From contig JADJPD010000003.1 in NCBI GenBank assembly GCA_016713435.1, positions 248,001 through 312,000 on the forward strand: a DNA stretch of 64,000 nucleotides, in the 5' to 3' direction. The position numbers were made by a program, and so were the translations under genes. The notes beneath the pieces were generated by a model, which saw nothing but the letters and a program-made list of their open reading frames with translations, did no database searches and was not told where the DNA came from. Positions 25,948 through 36,831 of this stretch are shown here, one piece after another. This stretch comes from Gemmatimonadota bacterium (lineage in GTDB: Bacteria; Gemmatimonadota; Gemmatimonadetes; Gemmatimonadales; GWC2-71-9). The number at the start of each line of letters is the position of its first letter. Position 1 is the first letter of the stretch.

Positions 25948-27570
25948 GCGACGCGCTGCACGACGCGCTGGCCGAGCTGCGGCGCGAGTACCTGGCGGAG
26001 GTCCCGGCCCGGCTGGCGGAGCTCCGGAAGGACGTGGCCGCGTTCCGCGCCGGCGAGGCCGATGCGGCGCAGTCGCTGGTCCGCCGCTTCCACCGGCTGG
26101 CGGGGTCGGGCGGCTCCTACGGGTTCCCCGAGGTGAGCGACATCTCGCGCGAGGGGGAGCGCTGGCTCAAGGAGGAACAGCCCAAGTCGTCGGAGCCCAA
26201 CGCGCAGAAGCTGGAGGACATGATCGACCGGCTGGCCGCCAGCTTCGACACGGCGGCGCGCGAGCTCGGGCTGCCGGCGCGGAGCACGGGGGCCACCGAC
26301 TTCGGCTATCGCGCTGGTGATCGGGCCAGCGGAGCAGGTGCGGGAGGACGTGGCGGCGGCGCTGGCCGGCGCCGGCTTCATGATCCGCGCCGACAGCGGC
26401 GCCGGCGAGCCGCGCGAGCTCAAGCTGAGCGAGCGGCCCGACCTCATCGTGGTGATCGACTCGGCCGACGGGCCCGACGCGTACTCCACGGCCGCGTCCT
26501 GGTCCGGCGCGGGGCCGGTGCGGCCGCGGTCCATCGTGCTGGTGTCGTCGTCGGAGCGGGCGGACCGGGTGCGGGCGCTCACCTCCGGCATCGACGCCGT
26601 GATCCCCGGCGACCGCGTGGCCGTGGACCTGCCGATCTTTGCCAAGACGCTGGCCCGCATCGGCAGTCCCCCGCCCCGCGTGCTCCTCGTGGAAACCGAT
26701 CCCACCCAGGCCGAGACCATCACGCAGTGGCTGGAGCAGGTGAACGCCAAGGTGACGCACTGTCCCGACGGCATCACCGCGCGCGAGGCACTCGTGCGGG
26801 AGACGCCGGACCTGATCCTGATGGACTCGCGGCTGCCGGGGCTCAATGGGCCTTCATTTGCGCGGCTGGTGCGGCAGGACAGCCGCTTCGGGCTCACGCC
26901 GATCGTCTTCCTGACGCACCACGACACCGTGGCCGAGCAGATCGAGGCGCTCTCGGCGGGTGCGGACCACTTCCTGACCGAGCCGGTGGACCGCGAGCTG
27001 CTGACGCACCTGGTGGTGAACCGCGCCGAGCGCGGGCGGCGGCTCCGCGAGATGGTGCACCGCGACGGGCTCACCGGGCTCCTGAACCACGCGACGCTCA
27101 TGGCGGAGCTGGAGCACGCGGTGGAGTTCGGGCGGCGGCATGGGGAGACGTTCGCCTTCGTGATGATCGACGTGGACCACTTCAAGCGGATCAACGACCG
27201 CTACGGCCACATCGCGGGGGACCAGGTACTGCTGCACGTGGCGCGGATCTTCCAGACCACGGCGCGCGCCAGCGACCTGATCGGGCGCTACGGGGGTGAG
27301 GAGTTCGGCATGATCCTCCGCCGCACCGACACCGGCGGCGCGGGCGTGCTGGCCCAGAAGCTCCGCACGGCCCTGATGGAGCAGCCAGCCGTGCTCGGCA
27401 ACGGGGAGACCATTCCCGTGCGCGTCTGCATCGGCATCGCGACGTACCCGGAGGACGCCACCACCGCCGCCGAGCTGGCGCAGCTGGCCGACCAGGCGCT
27501 GTACCGGGCCAAGCAGGGAGGGCGGGACCGGGTGGAGTTCACGAAGGAAATTCGCGCGCGGCTCATCTAA
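25944..27570 (+). CDS. Hpt-REC-GGDEF diguanylate cyclase, one frameshift
   Basis: After removal of one extra G near 26300-26310 (giving DFAIALVIGPAEQV) this is a 541-residue protein. Residues 1-115 form an Hpt domain with the phosphorylatable histidine in FHRLAGSGGSYGF. Next is a degenerate receiver-like region (about 122-235) and then a second receiver (about 240-365) with Asp in LILMDSRLPG; its conserved Lys is replaced by Glu (FLTEPVD). The GGDEF domain (about 370-535) keeps FVMIDVDHFKRINDRYGH, the active site GGEEF and an inhibitory RxxD site (RASD) five residues before it. It should make cyclic-di-GMP. It overlaps the TrmB-like gene, an unusual pairing. The frame break probably reflects a base error. 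Confidence 0.82.
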
Positions 27571-27584
27571 CCCAGCCACGCGCG

Positions 27585-27677
27585 CCCGTAGCTGCGGAGC
27601 TGCGCTCCGCAGCCTGGATCTCCGGGATCCTGCATGAAAGCTGAGATCGAGTCGGCCGAGGCTAGCTCGGCCGCTAC
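27585..27677. repeat. Cluster of short inverted repeats in the TAGGGG hairpin style
   Basis: CTGCGGAGC/GCTCCGCAG (27592-27612) and a second hairpin GGCCGAG/CTCGGCC (27653-27672) lie between CGTAGC and GCTACGG ends. This is similar in design to the short TAGGGGCC hairpins elsewhere. It sits between the GGDEF gene stop and the TetR gene start and may end the upstream transcript. Confidence 0.55.
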
Positions 27678-27688
27678 GGGATTGGAGC

Positions 27689-28246
27689 ATGACCCACCGC
27701 TCGCCTGACGCACCCACGCGCCTGCTGGCGGCCGCGCTCGAGGAGTTCGGGGCGCACGGGCGGGCGGGGGCGCGGACCGACCAGATCGCCAGGCGCGCCG
27801 GCGTCAACAAGCAGCTCATCCACTACTACTACCGCACCAAGCAGGGGCTCTACTCGGCCACCGTGGCGCATGCCGCCGAGGCGGCGGCCGGGGCACTCGG
27901 CGCGCTGCCGCTGGTGGGGCTCACGGCGGTGGAGCGGCTGCGGCGGCTGGTGCGGGGGCAGTTCGACTTCCTCCGCACCCATCCCCGCCACACCGCCATC
28001 CTGCTGGCCGCCGACGGCGAGGGGCGCTGGGCCGACGTGGCCGTGAAGCCGGTCGCCGACCTGCTGCGCGACGGGCAGGCCACCGGCTTCTTCCGCGACG
28101 ACATCGAGCCCGAGGTGCACGCCCGGCTGGCGCTCCTCCTGGCCCTCGGCTACTTCGCGGCGCGGCCGGTGAGCGCGGGCTGGGGCGCGGCGGAACAGTG
28201 GCGGGACCGCGCCGCGGAGCTCGTGGTCCGGGGCTGCACCTGGTAG
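27689..28246 (+). CDS. TetR family transcriptional regulator
   Basis: The 185-residue product has an N-terminal TetR helix-turn-helix (about residues 8-55: LLAAALEEFGAHGRAGARTD, QIARRAGVNKQLIHYYYRTK) and a helical C-terminal ligand-binding domain. The ligand is unknown. The two dihaem cytochrome genes follow on the same strand 187 bp away and are the obvious candidates for control, but no operator is visible. A short inverted repeat begins immediately after the stop. Confidence 0.9.
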   Translation: MTHRSPDAPTRLLAAALEEFGAHGRAGARTDQIARRAGVNKQLIHYYYRTKQGLYSATVAHAAEAAAGALGALPLVGLTAVERLRRLVRGQFDFLRTHPRHTAILLAADGEGRWADVAVKPVADLLRDGQATGFFRDDIEPEVHARLALLLALGYFAARPVSAGWGAAEQWRDRAAELVVRGCTW

Positions 28247-28266
28247 GGGCCGGCCACGGCCGGCCC
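28247..28266. repeat. Short inverted repeat after the TetR gene
   Basis: GGGCCGGCC-AC-GGCCGGCCC directly follows the TetR stop (TAG 28244-28246, so the text reads TAGGGGCCGG). It belongs to the same short-hairpin family as 13555 and probably acts as a transcript end. Confidence 0.65.
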
Positions 28267-28433
28267 TCCTCAAACCATCAAGTCAGCCCGCCCCCCGAAT
28301 TCGATAGGCTTCTTCAATCTGATCTCAGCCCCCGCCAATGCCCCGACTCTAGCATTCACAGTGCGACAGGACGCCTCAAATCGCACATGTAGGTGCTGGT
28401 AAGACGACGACCACCTGACACAGGGACTCTTCG

Positions 28434-29363
28434 ATGGCAACGACGCGACCCCTGCGCCTCACGGGACTGATGGCGCTGCTGCTGGTGACGGCCTGCGGGA
28501 CGGGCACTGATGCCGCGCTGGAAGCCGCGCGCGCCAGGGAAGCCGCGGCGATCGCCGCGCGCGGCAGCGACAGCGCGCTGGTGAAGAAGTACGAGGTGAA
28601 GGACGTGACCCTCGCCATCCCCACCGACGCCGCGGCCATCGCCCGGGGCGAACACCTGGCGCAGGCGGTGGTGGTGTGCGTGGAGTGTCACGGCGAGGAC
28701 CTGAGCGGCCAGGTGCTGCCGATGGGCGGGCTCGGTGACTTCACGGCGCCGAACCTCACGGCCGGCAAGGGCGGCGTCGGCGGCAGCTACCGGAGCGACG
28801 CCGAGTGGATCCGCAACATCCGCCACGGCGTCCGGGCCGACGGCACGCCGCTCGTCTTCATGCCCTCCGCCCCCTACCAGCACCTCAGTGACGAAGACCT
28901 CGCGGCCATCCTGGCCTGGGTGCGCTCCAAGCCGCCGGTGGACAAGGCGCATCCGGACCTGACGATCGGCCCGGACGGGCATGCGGTCCTGGCCGCCAAC
29001 CCGGGGCTCATCATTGCCGCAGCGATTATCGATCACCAGCGGGTGCCGCCGGCCCGGGTTACGCCGGGGCGTACCGTCGAGTATGGTATGTACCTCGCGA
29101 ACATTGCCGGCTGCACCCATTGCCATGGTCCCAGCCTCAAGGGCGGGCTTCAGCTAGGCGCGCCCGGCACGCCGCCCTCCACCGACCTCACCAGCACGGG
29201 CCCCATGGCCCAGTGGACGGAGGCGCAGTTCGCGATGGCCGTGCAGGGCGGCGTCCGCCCCGAGGGCACCGGGATCAACCCGTTCATGCCCTGGAAGGAC
29301 TACCGCTTCATGACGGCCGACGAGGTGGGGGCCATCTTCGACTACATCCGCGCGCAGCACTAG
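28434..29363 (+). CDS. Dihaem c-type cytochrome lipoprotein
   Basis: The 309-residue product has a lipobox (LLVTAC) and two haem-binding motifs: CVECH about residue 83 and CTHCH about residue 227. The two halves are similar (each CxxCHG, a GG..DFTAPNLT or STDLTS block, and HGVRADGTPLVFMP or GVRPEGTGINPFMPW), so it arose by domain duplication. The methionine in each FMP motif is the probable distal haem ligand. It resembles the cytochrome subunits of membrane alcohol or aldehyde dehydrogenases, but no catalytic subunit is adjacent. The next gene is a clear paralogue, so a tandem duplication is evident. Confidence 0.88.
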   Translation: MATTRPLRLTGLMALLLVTACGTGTDAALEAARAREAAAIAARGSDSALVKKYEVKDVTLAIPTDAAAIARGEHLAQAVVVCVECHGEDLSGQVLPMGGLGDFTAPNLTAGKGGVGGSYRSDAEWIRNIRHGVRADGTPLVFMPSAPYQHLSDEDLAAILAWVRSKPPVDKAHPDLTIGPDGHAVLAANPGLIIAAAIIDHQRVPPARVTPGRTVEYGMYLANIAGCTHCHGPSLKGGLQLGAPGTPPSTDLTSTGPMAQWTEAQFAMAVQGGVRPEGTGINPFMPWKDYRFMTADEVGAIFDYIRAQH

Positions 29364-29412
29364 CGACTCACCCGGCGCTGCGCGCGTCCACTTCCACACA
29401 AGGGACGACGCG

Positions 29413-30279
29413 ATGAAGACGCTGGGCAAGGTGCTGCTCGGGATCGTGGGGCTGGTGGTGCTGGCGGTGGGGGTGCTCTTTGCGCTGAGCAGCAGGGCCG
29501 TCGGCAAGAAGTACGAGGTGACCGCGCGCCCCGTGGCGGTGCCCACCGACTCCGCCTCACTGGCGCGGGGTGCGCACCTGGTGGAGGCGGTGGTGGCCTG
29601 CCGCGACTGCCACGGCGAGAACCTGGGCGGTGGCGCCCTGGCCATGGGTCCGGTGGGCACCTTCGTGGGACCCAACCTGACGAGTGGCCAGGGCGGCGTG
29701 GCGGGCGCGGAGATCGAGCGCCTGGAGCTGGCCATCCGCCACGGCGTCCGGCCCGACGGCACCCCGCTCCTCTTCATGCCCGCCGAGGCGTACACCCACC
29801 TGAGCGACGCGGACCTGGGCGCCGTGATCGGCTACCTGCGCTCGCAGCCCGCCGTGGACACCACCCAGCCGGCCACCACGCTCGGCCCCATCGGGCGGCT
29901 GATCCTGGCCCGCGACGCCAAGGCGTTCATCGCGGCCGAGGTGGTGGACCATGGCGCCACCCCGCCGGCGAGCGTGACGCCCGAGCGGAGCGTGGCCTAC
30001 GGGCAGTACCTGGCCAACATCGGCGGCTGCACCTCCTGCCACCAGGCGTCGCTCAAGGGCGGGCTCGAGCTCGGCCCGCCGGGGACCCCGAAGACCGCCG
30101 ACCTCTCGGCCACCGGGCGGATGCGGCAGTGGAGCGAGGAGCAGTTCCGTGAGGCAATGCGGACGGGCATGCGGCCGGACCAGACGACGATCAATCCGTT
30201 CATGCCCTGGCGGGCGTACCGGCACATGACCGATGACGAACTCGGGGCGATCTACGATTTCCTGAAGTCCGCCTCGTAG
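29413..30279 (+). CDS. Dihaem c-type cytochrome, membrane-anchored paralogue
   Basis: The 288-residue product starts with an uncleaved-looking hydrophobic segment (VLLGIVGLVVLAVGVLFAL) rather than a lipobox. Two haem motifs, CRDCH and CTSCH, and the paired FMP methionines (LLFMPAEAYTHLSD, INPFMPWRAYRHMTDDE) match the preceding gene along the whole length. The segments KKYEV.. and VPTDxASLARGxHL are nearly identical between the two. The genes are 49 bp apart and probably cotranscribed. The pair likely relays electrons in the periplasm from an unidentified donor; one copy is lipid-anchored, the other membrane-spanning. Confidence 0.88.
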   Translation: MKTLGKVLLGIVGLVVLAVGVLFALSSRAVGKKYEVTARPVAVPTDSASLARGAHLVEAVVACRDCHGENLGGGALAMGPVGTFVGPNLTSGQGGVAGAEIERLELAIRHGVRPDGTPLLFMPAEAYTHLSDADLGAVIGYLRSQPAVDTTQPATTLGPIGRLILARDAKAFIAAEVVDHGATPPASVTPERSVAYGQYLANIGGCTSCHQASLKGGLELGPPGTPKTADLSATGRMRQWSEEQFREAMRTGMRPDQTTINPFMPWRAYRHMTDDELGAIYDFLKSAS

Positions 30280-30301
30280 GGACAGGCCGCCGTGGGGCGG
30301 G

Positions 30302-30352
30302 AGCGCCGCTCCGGCCGCTGGGACCTGGGGATCGAGTGGCCGGAGCGGCGCT
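30302..30352. repeat. Inverted repeat with 15-bp arms
   Basis: AGCGCCGCTCCGGCC (30302-30316) pairs perfectly with 30338-30352 and is followed by CCGGCCCTACGG. It has the CTACGG end typical of the short-hairpin family and lies between converging genes. Confidence 0.65.
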
Positions 30353-30390
30353 CCGGCCCTACGGCCATCATGGGGTGGTGAAGGAAAGCG

Positions 30391-30416
30391 AAGGGGCCGG
30401 CGATTGCCGGCCCCTT
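30391..30416. terminator. Bidirectional terminator between cytochrome and lon genes
   Basis: AAGGGGCCGGC-GATT-GCCGGCCCCTT is an 11-bp perfect stem seven bases before the lon stop codon on the opposite strand. It has A- and T-containing flanks on both sides, so it can serve both converging transcripts. Confidence 0.7.
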
Positions 30417-30422
30417 CCTGCT

Positions 30423-33004
<2,582 letters not shown>

Positions 33005-33377
33005 TTATGGTTGCTCCAGGTTGCTGGCGTTATGGCAGTGCGTCTTGGTACAGGTACCCCATAGGGGCACGGGGCGTGCCACCGGGTGCGGGTGGCGGGA
33101 TCGAGGCGGCGGAGCGCAGCTCCGCCGTTACGGGGCTTCCGGCTATAGACCCGGGCCCGGCGGGAAGTTCGGGTGCCTGACCGGTCAGGCACTCGGGGTC
33201 CCGGGATTCCTCCACCTGCCGGGGTCGGCGTGACGAGTTGAAACGCAGGGGCTGCCAAACTCGTCTCCACCTTCCGGCGCGGACTGCCGAAGTGTCGGTA
33301 GCGCGTACGGGGTGTCCGACTCACCTTGTCCCCCCCGTCCTGTGCTGCTAAATCTATGACGCTTCTTCACCTACTCG
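33005..33377. other. Divergent intergenic region between lon and a kinase gene
   Basis: These 373 bp must hold the promoters for lon (left) and the kinase (right). Two inverted repeats are visible: GGCGGAGC/GCTCCGCC (33108-33126, followed by GTTACGGGG like the short-hairpin family) and a perfect 20-bp palindrome GTGCCTGACCGGTCAGGCAC (33173-33192). The palindrome has no loop and is a possible dimeric operator. I see no classic heat-shock CIRCE element. Confidence 0.5.
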
Positions 33378-35330
33378 ATGACCGACCCAACTTCTCCGCT
33401 CGCCCCCCGGCTCAGTGACGCCCTTGGCGGCGCCTTCACCATTGAGGGCGAGATCGGGCGTGGCGGTATGGGCGTGGTGTACCGCGCGCGGGACGAGAAG
33501 CTCAAGCGCCGGGTGGCCATCAAGGTCCTCCCGCCGGAGCTGGCCTTCCAGGCCGAGATCCGGGCCCGCTTCACCCGTGAAGCGGAGACGGCGGCCCGGC
33601 TCTCCCATCCGCACATCGTTCCCATCTACGCCGTCGGCGAGGGCAACGGCCTCGTCTATTTCGTCATGGGGTACGTGGACGGGGAGTCGCTGGGCGGGCG
33701 GCTCAAGCGGCGCGGCAAGCTGCCGGTGGAGGAGGTGCGGCGGATCATGAAGGAGACCGCCGACGCGCTCTCCGCGGCGCATGCGCTCTCGGTCATCCAT
33801 CGCGACATCAAGCCCGACAACATCCTCCTCGACGGCACCCGCGGCCGCGTCATGGTCACCGACTTCGGCATCGCCAAGGCGATGAGCGCCGGGTCGGGCG
33901 GGACGCTGACGAGCGCGGGCGTGGCCATCGGCACGCCGCAGTACATGAGCCCCGAGCAGGCGGCCGGCGAGAAGGAAATCGACGGGCGGAGCGACCTCTA
34001 CTCGCTCGGCATCGTCTGCTACCAGATGCTCACCGGCAAGCTGCCGTTCACGGCGCCGAGCGTGGCGGGCATCCTGATGAAGCAGATCACGGAGATGCCG
34101 CCCGCCATCGAAGGCGAGCGGCCCGACTGCCCCGAGGATCTGGCGCTGGCGGTGATGCGCTGCCTGGAGAAGGACCCGGAGAACCGCTGGCCGTCGGCCG
34201 ATGCGCTGCGGCGCGCGCTCGAGTCGCGCACGGTCACCAACTACCGGCCCACGGGCCAGACGCGGCGCGGCCTCACCGCCGCCAACCCCGCCGCCGACCG
34301 GCCGGACGTCTCGCCGCGGCGCAGCTCGGGGATGAACCCGCAGATCCCCCAGAGCCCGCCGCTGGGCCGCCGTCCCCTGCCCCAGCGGCCGAGCCAGGCG
34401 CGCCCGGCGCCGAGCGACGATTGGCGGGACCGCCTGGACCGGCACATGGACCGCGCCAGCCGCCGGATGGAGCGGCGGAGCGGCGGGACCGACACGCCGC
34501 TGCCGGTGCCGGACACCGGCGAGCCCAAGATCGTCCAGAAGACGCGGGCGCAGTTTGCGCGCTGGGCGGCGGTGTCGGCCGGCTGCTTCATGATCAACAT
34601 CGCCACGGGGATGAACGAGCCGTGGTTCCTGTTCCCCACGTTCTTCATGGGGTTCGGGCTGGCCAACAGCTACAGCCGGCTGTGGCAGGCGGGCTATACC
34701 TGGCGGGACGTGCTGAACCGGCCGGCGGCACCCGATGCCATCGCCATCCCGAGCGGCAAGGGAGGCAAGGCGGTACGCGCCCTTCCGGCGCCGCGGGCCG
34801 ACGAGTACGGGCCGTTCCTGGGCCAGGTGATGCAGGCGCACACCGACCGGCAGGCCATCATCAAGCTGCTGGAGAAGATGTCGCCCGGGGAGCGGAACAT
34901 GCTGCCCGAGGACGTGCCCGGGACGGTGGAAAGCCTGTACCAGCGGGCCACCGACCTGGCCAAGACGCTCTACTCCATGGACACCAACATGGACCTCCAG
35001 AGCCTGGAGCGGATCGACCAGCGGATCGAGGCCCTGAAGCGCGAGCCGGACGACGAGGAGCGCGGACGGCGGATGACGCTGCTGGAGCGGCAGAAGAAGA
35101 CCATCGGCGACCTCCAGGGCCGGCGGGACCTCATCGCCAGCCAGCTCGAGAGCTGCATCCTGGCCATGCAGAACGTGCGCTTCGACCTGCTCCGCCTCCG
35201 CTCGGCCGACGCGGCGGCGGCGCTCGGGGACCTGACCATGGCGACCCAGCAGGCGCGGGCGCTGTCGCGGGACGTGGACAACGCGATCGTGGCGGCGGCC
35301 GAAATCCGGGAGGCGCTCGGGAAGGACTAG
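33378..35330 (+). CDS. Serine/threonine protein kinase with membrane segment and coiled C-terminus
   Basis: The 650-residue product has a eukaryotic-type kinase domain at residues about 20-285: glycine loop GRGGMG (27-32), Lys49 in AIK, HRDIKPDN with Asp143, DFG at 162-164, and GTPQYMSPEQ. A proline-rich linker follows. A hydrophobic region at about 395-436 (VSAGCFMINIATG, WFLFPTFFMGFGLANSY) looks like a two-segment membrane hairpin. The C-terminus (about 480-640) is a highly charged helical coiled coil (DQRIEALKREPDDEERGRRM). PASTA or TPR sensor domains are absent. It faces the cytoplasm and probably phosphorylates regulators; substrates are unknown. It stands alone, with repeat family I copy C behind it. 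Confidence 0.9.
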   Translation: MTDPTSPLAPRLSDALGGAFTIEGEIGRGGMGVVYRARDEKLKRRVAIKVLPPELAFQAEIRARFTREAETAARLSHPHIVPIYAVGEGNGLVYFVMGYVDGESLGGRLKRRGKLPVEEVRRIMKETADALSAAHALSVIHRDIKPDNILLDGTRGRVMVTDFGIAKAMSAGSGGTLTSAGVAIGTPQYMSPEQAAGEKEIDGRSDLYSLGIVCYQMLTGKLPFTAPSVAGILMKQITEMPPAIEGERPDCPEDLALAVMRCLEKDPENRWPSADALRRALESRTVTNYRPTGQTRRGLTAANPAADRPDVSPRRSSGMNPQIPQSPPLGRRPLPQRPSQARPAPSDDWRDRLDRHMDRASRRMERRSGGTDTPLPVPDTGEPKIVQKTRAQFARWAAVSAGCFMINIATGMNEPWFLFPTFFMGFGLANSYSRLWQAGYTWRDVLNRPAAPDAIAIPSGKGGKAVRALPAPRADEYGPFLGQVMQAHTDRQAIIKLLEKMSPGERNMLPEDVPGTVESLYQRATDLAKTLYSMDTNMDLQSLERIDQRIEALKREPDDEERGRRMTLLERQKKTIGDLQGRRDLIASQLESCILAMQNVRFDLLRLRSADAAAALGDLTMATQQARALSRDVDNAIVAAAEIREALGKD

Positions 35331-35371
35331 GGGGCTGGTTCGGGTCGTTGGCTGGGCCGGGGGTGCGGTGG

Positions 35372-35605
35372 GGTTCACCGCAGAGGCGCAGAGGCGCGGA
35401 GGGCCGCAGAGGACCTGCCCGAGGATGGTGGGCTCACCGCAAGGTGAGCCCATTGTTGTTTTGTGGGTACCTTCGCGGGCTGCGCCATCCCCGGCCCGTG
35501 CCGTCAGGCCAGCCTCACCCAAATTCTTCACGCCTGAGTCGGCAATGCCCCGCCCGGGCTCGCTGCCTCTGCGGCCCTCGGCGCCTCCGCGCCTCTGGGA
35601 GTCAC
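35372..35605. repeat. Long inverted-arm intergenic repeat, family I, copy C
   Basis: The left arm (35372-35418) starts GGTTCACCGCAGAGGCGCAG. The right arm (about 35564-35605) carries CTGCGGCCCTCGGCGCCTCC and the GCGCCTCTG core, but its outer end differs (GGGAGTCACACC), so this copy is imperfect. A 9-bp hairpin GGGCTCACC-GCAA-GGTGAGCCC (35430-35451) matches the one in copy B with a GCAA loop. It lies between the kinase gene and the ABC transporter operon. Confidence 0.75.
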
Positions 35606-35796
35606 ACCGGCCCCTGCCCGCCTGCGCCGCCCGCCCCTGCCCGCCCCGCCAGCCTGCCGGACCGGGGGTTCTTCCGTGAGGGGGCCCGGTGGGTATATTC
35701 CCGCCCGTCTAAAGTTGCATTTTGGCTCATTCTTGGGGTGCCCGGGCGGTGAGGCGGGTGCCCCCATCCAATGACAAGTCAGCTGGAGGCTTTGCG
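35606..35796 (+). promoter_or_regulatory. Probable promoter region of the ABC transporter operon
   Basis: A TATATT box (35694-35699, in GGGTATATTCCC) is the best -10 candidate; no good -35 hexamer lies at 16-18 bp. A strong GGAGG ribosome-binding site (about 35784) precedes the ATG at 35797. AT content rises clearly in 35690-35745 compared with the surroundings. Confidence 0.4.
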
Positions 35797-36822
35797 ATGT
35801 CCGTCGCCCGTCGGATTGTTGCTGGCCGCGCCCGTACCCTGGTGATGGGTGCGGTGGCGTCGGCGACCCTGCTCTCGGCCTGCGCCAAGAAGGACGAGGC
35901 GCCGCCGGCGCCGGCGGGCCCGCCGCTGGTGGCCATGGTCCGCGCGGCCGACTGGATGGGCAGCGAGTGGAGCGAGGACGCGATCAAGTTCGGCCTGAGC
36001 GAGATGGGCCTCGAGGAGGGGAAGGACTACGTCCTCAAGACCACCAGCGCCCAGGGCGACATCGCCACGCTGCCGAGCCTGCTCGACGCCGCGCGCGACG
36101 AGAAGGCGGCCGTGATCGTGGCGCTCCAGGACCCGACCCTCCAGGTGGCGGTCGAGCGGGTGAAGGACGTGCCGGTGGTCTTCCACCTGCTCTCCGACCC
36201 GTTCGCCATCGGCGCCGGCACCACCGACAGCGCCCACCTGCCGAACATCACGGGCGTGTACTCCCCCGGCTTCGGCGACCCGGAGCAGGAGCGCCGCGTG
36301 CAGCTGATCCGCCGCACGCTGCCCAAGGCCAAGAAGCTCGGCATCCTGTTCAGCCCCGACGAGGCGCTGTCGGTGAACCTCAAGGACAAGATGACCGGCT
36401 CGGCGCAGAAGGCGGGCTTCACGGTGGTGGCGCAGCCCATCGCCAGCGTGGCCGAGGCGGCCGCGGCCGCGCAGGCGCTGATGGCACAGGGCGTGGATGC
36501 CATCGAGATCTACGGCAACGCGGCGCACACCGCCTTCGACGCGATCATCACGGCGGCCAAGGAGAAGAAGGTGCCGGTGTTCTCGTCGTCGCCGTTCGAG
36601 GTGATGAAGGGCGCGGTGGCGGCCTTCTACCCCGACTTCCAGGAGGGTGGCGTCGAGGCGGGCAAGATGATCGGGCGGATCATCAAGGGTGAGAGCCCGG
36701 CCGGGATCCCCTTCTTCCGCGTGGAGACCACCAAGCTCCTCGTGAACCCGAACACCGGCGTCCAGGTGCCGGCCGAGGTGGCCAAGGAAGGCACCGTGGT
36801 GGGCGCCCCCGCAGCGCCGTGA
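35797..36822 (+). CDS. ABC transporter substrate-binding lipoprotein (TrpX/BmpA-like type)
   Basis: The 341-residue product starts at the ATG at 35797 after a GGAGG site. It is a lipoprotein (TLLSACAKK). The mature domain is a type I periplasmic binding fold of the ABC-substrate family found with TrpX-like tryptophan or purine importers: VVFHLLSDPFAIG, NITGVYSPGFGDPEQERRVQ, GILFSPDEALSVNLKD and FSSSPFEVMKGAVAAFYPDF, ending with TGVQVPAEV. It should capture a small molecule and deliver it to the permease encoded downstream. Ligand identity is not readable. The order binding protein, STAS protein, permease, ATPase, protease on one strand with overlapping starts makes an operon almost certain. 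Confidence 0.88.
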   Translation: MSVARRIVAGRARTLVMGAVASATLLSACAKKDEAPPAPAGPPLVAMVRAADWMGSEWSEDAIKFGLSEMGLEEGKDYVLKTTSAQGDIATLPSLLDAARDEKAAVIVALQDPTLQVAVERVKDVPVVFHLLSDPFAIGAGTTDSAHLPNITGVYSPGFGDPEQERRVQLIRRTLPKAKKLGILFSPDEALSVNLKDKMTGSAQKAGFTVVAQPIASVAEAAAAAQALMAQGVDAIEIYGNAAHTAFDAIITAAKEKKVPVFSSSPFEVMKGAVAAFYPDFQEGGVEAGKMIGRIIKGESPAGIPFFRVETTKLLVNPNTGVQVPAEVAKEGTVVGAPAAP

Positions 36823-36831
36823 CCTGACCTG

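Noticed and set aside
24759..27194. 811-codon minus-strand frame opposite the TrmB-like and GGDEF genes
   Set aside because: It runs through a terminator, a repeat element and three genes without any domain; Ser/Arg/Pro-rich composition marks it as antisense noise.
35372..35605. Repeat family I copies as insertion sequence remnants
   Set aside because: The element is only ~240 bp, with no frame conserved between copies and no target duplication visible by eye; a MITE-like origin remains possible but is unsupported.
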